Shown: positions 1-8,120, counted from the stretch's first letter. The stretch: 18,189 nucleotides of DNA from Brevipalpus yothersi (GCA_003956705.1 QZCP01000584.1:1-18189), one strand, 5' to 3'. Numbers and translations: made by a program. Notes: generated by a model not told the origin, from the sequence alone.

Positions 1-24
1 GACCATTGTCCTTTCTGATGATTA

Positions 25-519
25 CAAAAATATCATCACTCTGTCAAAATTCCACCAACCAGCCGAGATATCCTAAATTTCCACTCTGGACCCTGTTATC
101 TATCCTGGAAATTGAATGAAAAAGATTGTCAAGCAAATAAAACTGATGTCAATAAGCAATGTCTACAGAACAGAGAAATAATTGCTCAAGAATACACTGA
201 ATGTCAAGAAAAGAGACACAATCAGGACACACTGTGGGCTCATGGATGAGAAGCCTGCACACTTTGTTTGAGTAGAAATCACGTCAATGGGGAGTTCATC
301 GTTGGCACCTTTCAAAGTGTCGTAGCATTTCCCAAGCCTATCTCTGGCACACGGCTCATGTCCCATGTTGGGATAGCATGTTGTGCTTCGTCTCCAAGTA
401 AGAATGACCAGAATCTGAACGAATAGGTAGTGCGGGCATGGCTGTGCTAATCGTTGAACTTGGATAGCTTTGCACCAGCAGCTGCTTTTACGCACATCCT
501 GGGATTTGAGAGAGTCCAC
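25..519. other. Unassigned stretch open on both strands
   Basis: Both strands are unusually open in the same codon register. On the minus strand a frame runs without a stop from an ATG at 519 down to a stop at 163-165 (118 codons). It has many cysteines (for example a stretch reading EPCARDRLGKC) and a hydrophobic C-terminus. On the plus strand the matching register is open from about 25 to 423, except for one TGA at 247-249. I recognise neither translation. By length, this is where the N-terminal half of the mariner transposase that follows, or the rest of the gypsy pol, might be expected, but neither helix-turn-helix nor integrase motifs could be seen. It could equally be a host exon on the minus strand. 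No function is proposed. Confidence 0.2.
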
Positions 520-696
520 CGATAACGGTATTCTTTTGGATCAACTGGATTGTCAACATGCCAGCAAATCGATGATTCATTTTCATCTTCAAATTAGTAC
601 TGCAATGCAGGATAAACTGATGAAATTATTCGCTTCGGAATTGTGATACACAACAAAAGATCCATCCACTTTGAAAGTCACGCTGAACTCCTGGAC

Positions 697-1314
697 TCCT
701 TTGAGACTCATGGCAAACAAAACTTAATCATTCCCACTGTACAGTATCGAAAGAATTTCCAAAATTCTCTGAGGGGTTTTCATGGTATCTCATGGAGAGA
801 CCTTTTCATCCTCAATATCTCACTTTTTGGATGGCAATAAGCGGATACGATGTCATTGGCCCTTACTTTTTCTATGACATGGTGAATGGCCAGCGCTATC
901 TCACAATTCTTGAAGACTTCTTCTTCCCCAAAGCTCATCAACGGGGGCTTATCGATGGTTTCTGGTTCAAACAAGATGGAGAAACATCCCATCGCACTGC
1001 TAAGGTCAAATTTTCTATTCGTTAGAGGTTCCGTGATCGAGTTATCAGACTTGGCTTTGTCACCAATGAGGGGGGGATCGAGTGGCCCCCACGGTCCTGA
1101 TCTGAATCAATGCCACTTTGTTCTATGGGGCATAATGAAAGATCATGTCTATCGAGCTCAGCCTAAGAGCCTCTATAAACTCGAAAATGCCATCAAAAGC
1201 TGCCAAATTTTCCTGGATCAGCCCCTACTTGAGCGGATAATGAACAATTTTTGGAAACGTGTCGAGATGATCCCTATAGTTGATGGTGAACACTTCAAAC
1301 ATATCATCGATTGA
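697..1314 (+). pseudogene. Decayed mariner-type (Tc1/mariner superfamily) transposase
   Basis: These are the remains of a DDE/D transposase that would have cut and pasted its own element. The clearest part starts at 792 and reads ERPFHPQ, then a tryptophan-containing segment ending VIGPYFF, then NGQRY. It continues to FKQDG with the second catalytic Asp at 975-977. After an in-frame TAG at 1023-1025 the same frame gives WPPRS (1083-1097). The frame then changes and reads PDLNQCHFVLWG (from 1096), with a mariner-like C-terminus to the TGA at 1312-1314. Known family members have WPPRSPDL-x-P-x-D there, so the third catalytic Asp is now His (1114-1116). Upstream in another frame, SFETH (697-711) may be the remnant of the S-D-E-x-H first catalytic site, with Asp replaced by Phe; this is tentative. 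Roughly 200 codons of a usual 340 or so are recognisable, and no N-terminal DNA-binding domain was found. It is inactive, with at least one stop, one or two frame changes and a lost catalytic residue. Confidence 0.85.
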
Positions 1315-1404
1315 TTTTCTCATTATGATGCTTGTTTGTGGAGAATTCCAGCTCTCTGGCTTCATTATTTCGCTTTTTATAATCCTTTAAAGAGTGCTCA
1401 CATA

Positions 1405-1420
1405 ATTAAATAACACCCTG
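1405..1420 (+). repeat. Probable 3' terminal inverted repeat of the mariner relic
   Basis: About 90 bases after the transposase stop, the sequence ends in taacaccctg. Read from the other strand it begins cagggtgtta, the typical start of many Tc1/mariner inverted repeats. The flanking dinucleotide is TT instead of the expected duplicated TA, so the edge has mutated. A matching 5' repeat was not found in bases 1-690; the left half is lost, highly diverged, or outside the window. The right edge coincides with where readable gypsy RNase H sequence begins on the other strand. Confidence 0.5.
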
Positions 1421-2290
1421 TTCCAAGGCAAATTTGTATGCTGTACACAATTGCCAGGAACTCTTCATCTTCGATGAGATAATTTTGTGCTGCTGATCCA
1501 ATTGTGCTCCATTCAAAAATTGGCTCAAGTAACACATAGATTATAATAATTCAAAATTCGCTCATTGATAGGAGCGTTTCTTAGTTCGTCAAAAGAGGCT
1601 TTCTGATCAGATTTGTTGATGGTCTAGCTGTCAATACGAAGTTTTTGAGGGATTTACGATAGTGAAAACAGAGTGCTTGGAAGATCCTACATCTTTAGTG
1701 AATTGGTTCGCGGGGACTTCTCGAAAGCAATCTTTTTTTGCTTGTCAGGTTTCTGGCCTTCTTTGATCTGATTACATATTCAAGGTATAGAATTTCTCCT
1801 AGCAGGGAGGAACATTTCCCTGGTTTGATTTTAAGATTGGCTCGTGGCTAACAATCAAATACCTTCTCTTTTTCGCTCAAATGCCGATCAAATGTACGGG
1901 GATATACAGCTATACCATCCAAATGAACTAGGGAACTGTTACATTCTAGTGGAGCCACAAAATGATCCATGAGTCTTTGAAACTGCGAGGGGGAGTCACC
2001 CAGGCCGAATGGCATCCAATTGAGAAGGAATAAACCATCTCGTGTGATGGATGCCGTCTTCTCACTAAAGAAGTTGATCTCAACTTGATGAAAACATCAT
2101 AAGTTGATTGTTGTGAGGTATCCAGGTCTTCTCAATGAATCAAGAACAGTATTTATTCATTCTAAATATTCAATTATCTTGCTTGCTGATAGAGTTCAGA
2201 GGGGGTTCATTGATACATATCTTCATTCCACAAGTGTTTCTCGAGACTATGATCACTAGGAAAGCTCATGGGGAGAATGATCTCTTCATT
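1421..2290 (-). pseudogene. Decayed Ty3/gypsy retrotransposon pol (reverse transcriptase and RNase H)
   Basis: Read right to left on the minus strand, this is a recognisable gypsy pol. It starts with an EEII/PMSFPS segment (about 2285-2240), then GMKICINEPPLNSI. From 2159 downward it reads VLDSLRRPGYLTTINL, then EKTASITRDGL. The hallmark MPFGLG follows (its Met at 2013-2015) with SQFQRLMD, then HLDG (1914-1925) where active enzymes have the catalytic YxDD. Next come NLKIKPGKC and EILYLEYVI, a frame change near 1770 leading to EGQKPDKQ, then HYRKSLKNF and ARP (about 1650-1615). RNase H follows as ASFDELRN and LNYYN, GAQLDQ, and finally EEFLAIVYSIQ ending at 1422. Stops at 2097-2099, 1848-1850 and 1687-1689, several frame changes and the loss of the second RT aspartate show it is dead. 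No integrase, gag or LTR was identified. It falls into frame pieces too short to appear as one ORF. Confidence 0.9.
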
Positions 2291-2298
2291 TCTCCTCT

Positions 2299-2388
2299 TT
2301 TCTAGATAGAAACCTGAAAAACAGGTATGATGAGGAAACTCAACCCAGAAAAGTTAAATACACAATTGTGATGAATATAGTCAAAGTC
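2299..2388 (-). repeat. Dispersed repeat copy 1, at the start of the gypsy RT
   Basis: This block shares a nearly identical core with bases 3494-3530, where both have acaggtatgatgag followed by aaactcaac. Weaker similarity continues through a gttgtgatg-like segment. It directly precedes the reverse transcriptase in the minus-strand reading, so it probably derives from the pre-RT part of the gypsy pol. Confidence 0.6.
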
Positions 2389-2399
2389 AATCTCTTGAA

Positions 2400-3468
2400 C
2401 AGTTCAGTTCAGTCAAGACTAAAAACTATTAATCATTGAAAAATTGTTGCTTCAATTTTGGGACCCAAACGTGATAGTGACTGTCTATGTGGCAGTTTAA
2501 TCATTGAATCATTATGATAAATTGATAGACTCTGGTCCTTTGGTTGGTCGAATTTTCTTGTTCTTTCGAAAGATGAGTTGTTTCTATCTCTCCTCTCTTT
2601 CTATCTCTATCTTGCTTCTTTTGAGACTTCTTTTGCCTGTTACTCATTTGTTTAATTGATCTCCATCCAAAACCATGAATTTCGTGTTGATGAAAATCAT
2701 CTCGTGGAAGATGAGAAGAAAAGTAAAATAACGAAGTGAACTCTGTTGAAGCTCAGGGAAGAGAGAGATAAAGAAAGAATCATCTAGAATGGATGATGTA
2801 ATACTAAAAAATTATTGTTCATCATTATTGTGATTGTGATTGCAATATGTCATTCTAAATATTCAACAACTCGAATCAAGAATACTGGGATATCAAGTAA
2901 TAATGTCAGTCGAATATTGTTTCATCACTCATTTGATCTTGCTCCGATGTTTTCGATTATCAGTAGATTCAGACTAAGAATTGTGCATCTTCAGACGTAT
3001 CACCACACAATATCTTGTCGTGAATGTTAATCCACGATTCCTACATATTCGAACAACAAAAACGATAAACAAATAAAGAATCATTTGCCTGGTGCATCCC
3101 GGACTGATTCCTCGCTTAAACTCATGAATGAACAATTAGAACGCTTTTAGCATAGAGTGAAGTGACGCTAAGAAATTTCTTCATAATCACTTCTGACTAT
3201 TAATGTCAAGTATGATTCCATGATCATTCTCTCGTTGGATGCTCTACCATTTTTCTAAATCTATATGATCTTTTGAATTATGAGCTTGAACATTTTTTTG
3301 GGTGTCGCGAAATGAATCTCTCGAATCAGACAAGCAAACAGCATACATTGATTAGAGGAGTTAAATAAAAAATGCATGATACATAAATGAGCCTCCAGGC
3401 AGAAGATTTGTAGGTTTGAATATTTTCGATTGACGGTAATAAAAAAGAAGGAAAATGGAGAAAAAAGA
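2400..3468. other. Non-coding AT-rich stretch, no gene seen
   Basis: No reading frame longer than about 70 codons occurs here and none looks like protein. There is an impure pyrimidine tract of CT and CTAT units around 2583-2615. A minus-strand search by eye for gag or aspartic-protease motifs of the adjacent gypsy relic found none. A short inverted repeat (TTAGC and GCTAA flanking about 15 bases) lies around 3147-3172. Confidence 0.5.
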
Positions 3469-3575
3469 CCTTTTCAACTAGAGATGGACAGATGAAACCT
3501 CAAAAACAGGTATGATGAGAAAACTCAACTAAGAAAAAGTGAAAGCATGGTTGTGATGGGAACAGTCTTATCAGA
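3469..3575 (-). repeat. Dispersed repeat copy 2
   Basis: This is the partner of the block at 2299-2388. The core (3494-3530) differs by only a few substitutions. The flanks align more loosely, including a ctaga-gat segment upstream and ttgtgatg downstream. No reverse-transcriptase motifs follow on the minus strand, so this is a stand-alone fragment, either from a second gypsy copy or from a local duplication. Confidence 0.6.
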
Positions 3576-3578
3576 GTA

Positions 3579-3788
3579 ATGATATGGAGTGCTATGGATA
3601 AAATGATCTCCGGGGCAACAGAATTCGTAGCATTAAGTATAGAAGACACAATTTCACATTATCTTGACGTTTCTATTCCAAGAACGAGAGTTCTGAAAGT
3701 TTCCATCACATTGTATCATTTTTGCTATCCACTGCCAAGAGAGACTAGGATATTGTACAGAGTCCCCACACGAGCTGACCAATATTGA
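3579..3788 (+). CDS. Short unrecognised ORF, doubtful
   Basis: A 69-codon ATG frame starts immediately after repeat copy 2. The translation is mixed in composition (acidic MISGATEF-like start, basic tail) and matches nothing I recognise. No splice signals or promoter mark it. It may be chance or a fragment of another dead element; I give it little weight. Confidence 0.12.
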   Translation: MIWSAMDKMISGATEFVALSIEDTISHYLDVSIPRTRVLKVSITLYHFCYPLPRETRILYRVPTRADQY

Positions 3789-3978
3789 TCATCTCTTAAG
3801 TACCACGGCTATCGAGTGCAAACTATATGCTTTTCCTCAAGATTGCGGACACTACACAGTAATGGGTCTGTCTGAATCAAAAAAATCAACGGAAAAAGAC
3901 AAAGAATGAGAAGGAAAGAGAGGAATAGAGTGCTCCTATTCTATCATTGGCCAGATACTGGCTTGCACTATCTCCCCT

Positions 3979-5136
3979 CCTAGGAGGAAAGCTCTGACTT
4001 TTCTCAGTGTGACACGACATAGATATAAATCACACAGTTTTACATTGGTTGGTAGAAAACTTCAAGCCATGAGCATTAATACTATAAAATTTCATTTCAC
4101 AGAATTTCAGGTTTTTCAGTTGTTCAATAGATTGATGTTTGCAAACAACACAACCATCGGGGAGAGAGGGAAATTTGTAAGTACCAACATGGCGATGATT
4201 TTCGGCTGTTGTTCCAAGTTCTTCTTCTCTCCCAACCTATATAGTGACCTCATTTTCAGGTTCCAAATACATCTCAAGAAAATAGAAGTGGACAATAGAA
4301 ACACTAGGATAAAGCATGAAAATTGCAGTTCCTATTGGGGTTGCATCTTGAAAGGTTCATCTGGAATTGGATCGATTCCTGGAACCCCGGATAACATGAA
4401 TCCTACCTCTTCTTGGATTATATGCTTGGGGCTTAGGCTAGATTATGATGGGATTGATCGCATTGATGAGAGCTTCATGAATGGAAAGTCAAGGTTCAAA
4501 CCTATTCATCTTCTCGAACAAAGTTTTGAACCAAAACTCAGCCTCCATGCAGCGAGTAGAATCTTCAGCAAGTTTCCAAATACTAGCGAGAAAACGTCCC
4601 ACTGCACAATTTGCGGGATAAAATGTGGCAGAGTGCACAAGCTTTATCAGCATATTCGAGCGGCACGCAGGAGCTTCACCACCGAATGTACTATCTGAAA
4701 AACATACTTCCCTGACGAACTAACTCATTCATGGCACATGTACAAATATCATCGAAAGAGATACCTAGAGCAAAAATCGATTCGCAAAGAAAATATTCCT
4801 GGAGCAACTTTTGCGACGTTCGCTGCTGCTCTGTATTTACAAAAATCAGAACTACAACCAATAGAATTTTGTCTTCTTCTAACCAAAAGTGAGGCAAGTT
4901 GATCATTTGATTCCTCATTTTCAAGAGGATAAGAAGTCGAATGCGTCTGAATGGAGAGAAATGACCCAGATAGGCGAGTGAATTCTCCCTTTACCCCAAA
5001 CATTTCGAACTCTCGAAAACATCAAACTGTCATGGGACTGCATCATGCGTGTCCAGACAGTCTGGATGTATATCATGTTCAAGCGATATATAGAAATTCA
5101 AGATTTTATCAGCCTTGCATTATTTCGATTGAGTGA
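3979..5136 (+). pseudogene. Long interrupted reading frame with one C2H2-like zinc finger
   Basis: One plus-strand register stays open far longer than expected for such AT-rich DNA. It runs to a TGA at 4696-4698, then for about 69 more codons to a TGA at 4906-4908, and resumes from 4951 to 5136. The first in-frame ATG is at 4069. Near the end of the first block the translation reads HCTICGIKCGRVHKLYQHIRA. Its Cys-x2-Cys and His spacing (12 residues) fit a C2H2 finger, but the second zinc His is missing in frame; a neighbouring frame supplies an RH just after, as if a base was lost near 4660. A basic segment (YHRKRYLEQK) follows the first stop. I infer a decayed gene, possibly zinc-finger or transposon-derived. 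No homologue is recognised, and introns spanning the stops are an alternative. Confidence 0.4.
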
Positions 5137-5305
5137 TCCAGAAACACTCCAACCAATCCGTGGATCTAATAAACAGGTCCTGGTTCATTCTCTAAAGTTA
5201 TTGAAACCTTCTCTCTCTGCTACTGAGAAAATTTCAGCTAGAAAGAGGGTTACTCTGAGCAAAGCTATTGCCACGCGAATAGTATTATTTAATAGGAAAA
5301 ACTGA
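5045..5305 (+). pseudogene. Possible frame-shifted continuation of the interrupted gene
   Basis: An 86-codon ATG frame overlaps the end of the preceding interrupted frame in a different register and runs on to a stop at 5303-5305. Its second half is lysine and arginine rich, with a regular mix of polar residues (for example LSATEKISARKRV). It may be the continuation of the dead gene after a frameshift near 5050-5130, or a chance ORF. It is not recognised. Confidence 0.25.
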
Positions 5306-5515
5306 ATTGTTCACCTCGAGAGCGAGAACTCCAATGTCTTTTTTATTATAAGGTACATTGTATCATTTTAGAGAGGAGGAAGAGAGTGAGAATATATAGC
5401 TCTACACAAGCATAACCATATCGATTAACCATTTGATCTATTTGTTGGATGGTATTGCAAGTGCAAGAGTGGACTCCGAACAGTTAATCCTTGTTCACAC
5501 GCTTTTGTAGCAGTG
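5306..5515. other. Short gap without a recognised gene
   Basis: I see no coding signal or clear repeat here. Confidence 0.4.
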
Positions 5516-5614
5516 ATGATGCTGAGCACAGGGTTCAGGGGTCATACTCCAAATAAAAGATTAGGTGACTTGCTAGCTAGTGGTGACGAATCTGGTGATG
5601 ATTCTACTGGCTAG
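5516..5614 (+). CDS. Candidate short ORF or terminal exon with acidic Ser-Gly-Asp repeat
   Basis: A 32-residue frame from two consecutive ATGs ends at TAG 5612-5614. The C-terminus reads LLASGDESGDDSTG, in which two 12-base units (agtggtgacgaa and tctggtgatgat) are near repeats at the codon level. A splice-acceptor-like gagcacag lies inside it at about 5523-5530, so it could be the last exon of a gene rather than a free small ORF. It is not recognised, and the composition is the only argument for coding. Confidence 0.25.
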   Translation: MMLSTGFRGHTPNKRLGDLLASGDESGDDSTG

Positions 5615-5698
5615 TACACTGAGGTGATGATATGAATATGTAGATTCACCCCTCAATTGGACAGGATCCATCCACCTGTACAAATATTGTGAGCATGA

Positions 5699-6330
5699 AA
5701 ATGTCTGATCTTATCTACTCAATCATGAAAATAAATAACCCTATCAGTATTTCGATTTCATGTCTAGTTTTTTCGTGGGAGGAAGATATTGTTCTTTGAC
5801 AAACTCGTGCATGGGTTCGACACATGACGGATGTGCAGTTTTATCTTATCGATCATGAAAGATAAAATAATCTTATTAGTATTTTAGATTAACACCTAGT
5901 TTTTGTGGAGAGAATATATCGATTTTTGACCAACTTGTGCACGGGTTCGACACATGACAAATGTGCAATCTTATCTTATCGGTTGTTTGAGATATGATAA
6001 TGTTATCAGAATTTTATCTTCAAGTCTAGTTTTATTTATACGAGAAAATATTGATTTTTGACCATTTTTACCAATGCTATGAGCATGAAATATACCTTAT
6101 CTTATCTTATCAATCATGAAAGATAAAACAATCTTATCAGTATTTTGGACTCCCGCCTATTTTTTTCGTAAAAGGAAAATATCGATTTCTGACCCAATCG
6201 CGCACGGGTCTCCAACATGATAAGCATGCAATCTTATCTTATCAGCTGCGAGAGATATGATAATGTTATTATCGTATTGGCTTCAAATCTCGTTTTTCCA
6301 GGAAGTAAAAAACCGATTTTTCATCATCTT
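5699..6330. repeat. GATA-rich tandem array, five monomers of 130-132 bp
   Basis: Five diverged monomers follow head to tail. The motif ttatcttatc (two overlapping AGATAA sites on the minus strand) starts at 5841, 5971, 6102 and 6234, with a variant at 5711, giving steps of 130, 130, 131 and 132. A second anchor, gatttttgac or close variants, starts at 5791, 5921, 6053, 6184 and 6315, confirming the period. Monomers 1, 2 and 4 carry tcatgaaagataaaa and atcagtatttt. Monomers 3 and 5 instead carry gagatatgataatgttat. Two subtypes therefore alternate in the last four units, like a dimeric higher-order repeat. A partial unit may precede it, because gagcatgaaa occurs both at 5691-5700 and at the monomer 3/4 border. 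Degenerate GATA-rich sequence trails to about 6440. Confidence 0.85.
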
Positions 6331-6554
6331 ATCTACCTTTGAATACGATGAAAAACTCTTCATGTTGATGCATTCTTGATAAGAATTTAGATGATACAAT
6401 TTTTATCTCGATGCGACTGCTGGTTTTCGAGATAGTCAAAATGGACAAAATGGCTTTATCTCAGGAAATATGAGTCATAGAGACTTCTCGTTTCGTTTTT
6501 TGGTGTTATCACAATTGATTAGATAAGGTGGGGAAGTTTGATGAAAATCTGAGC

Positions 6555-6571
6555 ATGGGCACTTTTCCCAT
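6555..6571. repeat. Small inverted repeat just before the start codon at 6577
   Basis: ATGGG (6555-6559) and CCCAT (6567-6571) can pair around a 7-base loop. The first arm also repeats the ATGGGC of the downstream start codon. The structure is small and may be accidental. Confidence 0.3.
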
Positions 6572-6576
6572 AGAGA

Positions 6577-7050
6577 ATGGGCATCGTCCTTTCATGTCCA
6601 AAGTTCGCTCATCGAGAGAAGCTGCCAGTGATGGGCAAAAATACGGAGAATTACGGTGAGATACTTGATGAGACCTGTGAACCTGGTGAGTCGCCTATTG
6701 GAATCCCGTTAAAAATGGTAAATATAGTGAAACACTCGGAAAACGATCAGTTTTCTGCTGATGGAATTTTGGAAACTTCAGAGATTATAAGTGTTAGCAA
6801 TGATGACTCACCGATTGGTATGATGAACCTGGTCCGTAGGATGAGCAACCGCAGAGTTGTAGAGCTGAATCCAATTGCAAAGAGAAGGGAAAAATGTTTA
6901 TTTCTTGATGTTTTGAGATGGTCTCATTACCATGAATTGACTTGTAACCGGGTGGATGTGTTTCGAATTGTAACAGCAATAGTTCTGATGGGGATCTTCT
7001 CTTGTCACCCGCATCTTTGGAGTAGAATACTCAAGATACTTATAGAGTGA
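6577..7050 (+). CDS. Probable first exon of an unrecognised small protein gene
   Basis: The ATG at 6577 opens a 157-codon frame beginning MGIVLSCPKF. Gly2 and Ser6 match the N-myristoylation pattern MGxxxS/T, and Cys7 would be available for palmitoylation, so a membrane-anchored cytoplasmic protein is possible; this is inference from a short motif. Two short segments resemble each other: ESPIGIPLKMVNIV (about residues 38-51) and DDSPIGMMNLV (about 75-85). A basic patch (NPIAKRREK) follows. The frame ends at a TGA at 7048-7050, but it probably splices earlier into the next ORF, whose acceptors are phase 0. Phase-compatible donors are GTAACA at 6970 (exon ending 6969) and GTAAAT at 6718 (exon ending 6717). 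A textbook donor, GTGAGT at 6686, is in the wrong phase for those acceptors. I do not recognise the family. Confidence 0.5.
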   Translation: MGIVLSCPKFAHREKLPVMGKNTENYGEILDETCEPGESPIGIPLKMVNIVKHSENDQFSADGILETSEIISVSNDDSPIGMMNLVRRMSNRRVVELNPIAKRREKCLFLDVLRWSHYHELTCNRVDVFRIVTAIVLMGIFSCHPHLWSRILKILIE

Positions 7051-7138
7051 CGAGAGTATGTGCCCTCAAAACACTAGTTTAGTGTCTCCAAGTGAATGGA
7101 GAAAGTTGACATGTTAATTTCGTTGTTATTATGTACAG

Positions 7139-7717
7139 GCTTGTGGACACCAGAGTCACTCCATTTACCATAATGAAACTAGAAAGATGACTAATATTCA
7201 ATTTCAGATCATGCAAAGACTAAATATATTAAAGCCCTGGTGGGAAAATTTGTATTATCTGCGCCCACACGTTTTTCCACCTGATGAGGTGGATGGAGGA
7301 ATCGAATTGAATCAATTTCTCTATGACAAGTACTCACGAGATGTTATACTCGAGGTCAATCGTCAGTCGGTGGTGGCTGTTGCGAAAAATCAACCAATGG
7401 AGAGGATGGCTAGCCCATGTCTCATCACCATGGTTAGAAGAGGTTGTCCAATGATGCCCCTCAACCTCGATGATTTTATTCAAAAATACAACCATAACAG
7501 AAATAGCCAAGAAGTGTCACTTGTGATAAACGTCATTATTGTTGGCAAAACAAATGCAAACCTGCCTCAAGATCAGGAGTTGGAAATAGAAATGGATTTT
7601 GTTAATGAACTCGAACTTCGACAAGATATAGTCCAGGAAGACAAAAATATCATAGCGTTCGTGGCTCCTGGGGATGATCCGAGTTCATATGGACCTCCAG
7701 AAATGCTCCCACAATGA
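7139..7717 (+). CDS. Probable last exon of the same unrecognised gene, acidic C-terminus
   Basis: The frame is open from 7118 to a TGA at 7715-7717. Two good phase-0 acceptors feed it: tatgtacag ending at 7138, and ttcaatttcag ending at 7207. An internal ATG lies at 7187. The protein (about 170-190 residues) has an aromatic start (LKPWWENLYYLRPHVFPPDE), a central MVRRGCPMMPLNLDDFIQKY and a long Glu/Asp-rich tail (DQELEIEMDFVNELELRQD) that is likely helical. It ends SSYGPPEMLPQ. No membrane segment or catalytic motif is visible. The charge distribution and absence of low-complexity runs argue for a real coding exon. Together with the 6577 ORF it would make a protein of roughly 220-325 residues with one intron of about 170-490 bases. 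Function is unknown. Confidence 0.55.
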   Translation, partial: ACGHQSHSIYHNETRKMTNIQFQIMQRLNILKPWWENLYYLRPHVFPPDEVDGGIELNQFLYDKYSRDVILEVNRQSVVAVAKNQPMERMASPCLITMVRRGCPMMPLNLDDFIQKYNHNRNSQEVSLVINVIIVGKTNANLPQDQELEIEMDFVNELELRQDIVQEDKNIIAFVAPGDDPSSYGPPEMLPQ

Positions 7718-8120
7718 ATGCTGTTTCTTCATGATATGAGTGATATGAAAAAATATAGCTCCATGAATTTTTGATTGAATAACTTGTATTATATCTCAAG
7801 AAATGGACATCAAAACATCATGAAATTTACGATAAGCGTGGCTTTTTGATGGGAAAGTTGAAGAAATCCAAGATTTCACAAAATAACGCCTCTAATTGTA
7901 CAAATAATACACTTATGAGGGAATCGTCAACTACGTTAAGGACTGAGATTCATATTTGGGTGTACTTTTCTGATACGATTTCAATACATCATCGAGATGG
8001 TACATCTGTAGTGATCACTAGCGGTTGAAATCTGTTCCTATGAGATCCACATAATATACTTACTCTGGGATTAGACCATCGATTGGGATGTTTAAAAGTG
8101 GATGAGAGAGAGGGCACAAG
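7718..8120. other. Intergenic gap
   Basis: This stretch holds the presumed 3' UTR of the preceding gene and the start of the next promoter. No canonical AATAAA was seen near 7720-7850; aaaaatata at about 7748 is a weak substitute. A 60-codon ORF at 7846 has no support. Confidence 0.4.

Noticed and set aside
780..992. 70-codon minus-strand ORF
   Set aside because: It is the antisense shadow of the best-preserved part of the mariner transposase.
4009..4068. Start of the 229-codon frame at 4009
   Set aside because: The codon there is GTG, which is not expected to initiate in a eukaryote. The first in-frame ATG is at 4069.
4116..5003. Minus-strand ORFs of 62-84 codons (4116-4304, 4691-4924, 4749-5003)
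   Set aside because: They oppose the long plus-strand interrupted frame, overlap each other in different registers and show no recognisable motifs.
5805..5830. A tRNA gene at gggttcgacacatga
   Set aside because: The T-stem pairs at only about three of five positions and no acceptor, D or anticodon arms can be folded around it.
5699..6330. CRISPR array
   Set aside because: The monomers are 130 bp, diverged throughout and have no short exact repeats with unique spacers; the host is eukaryotic.
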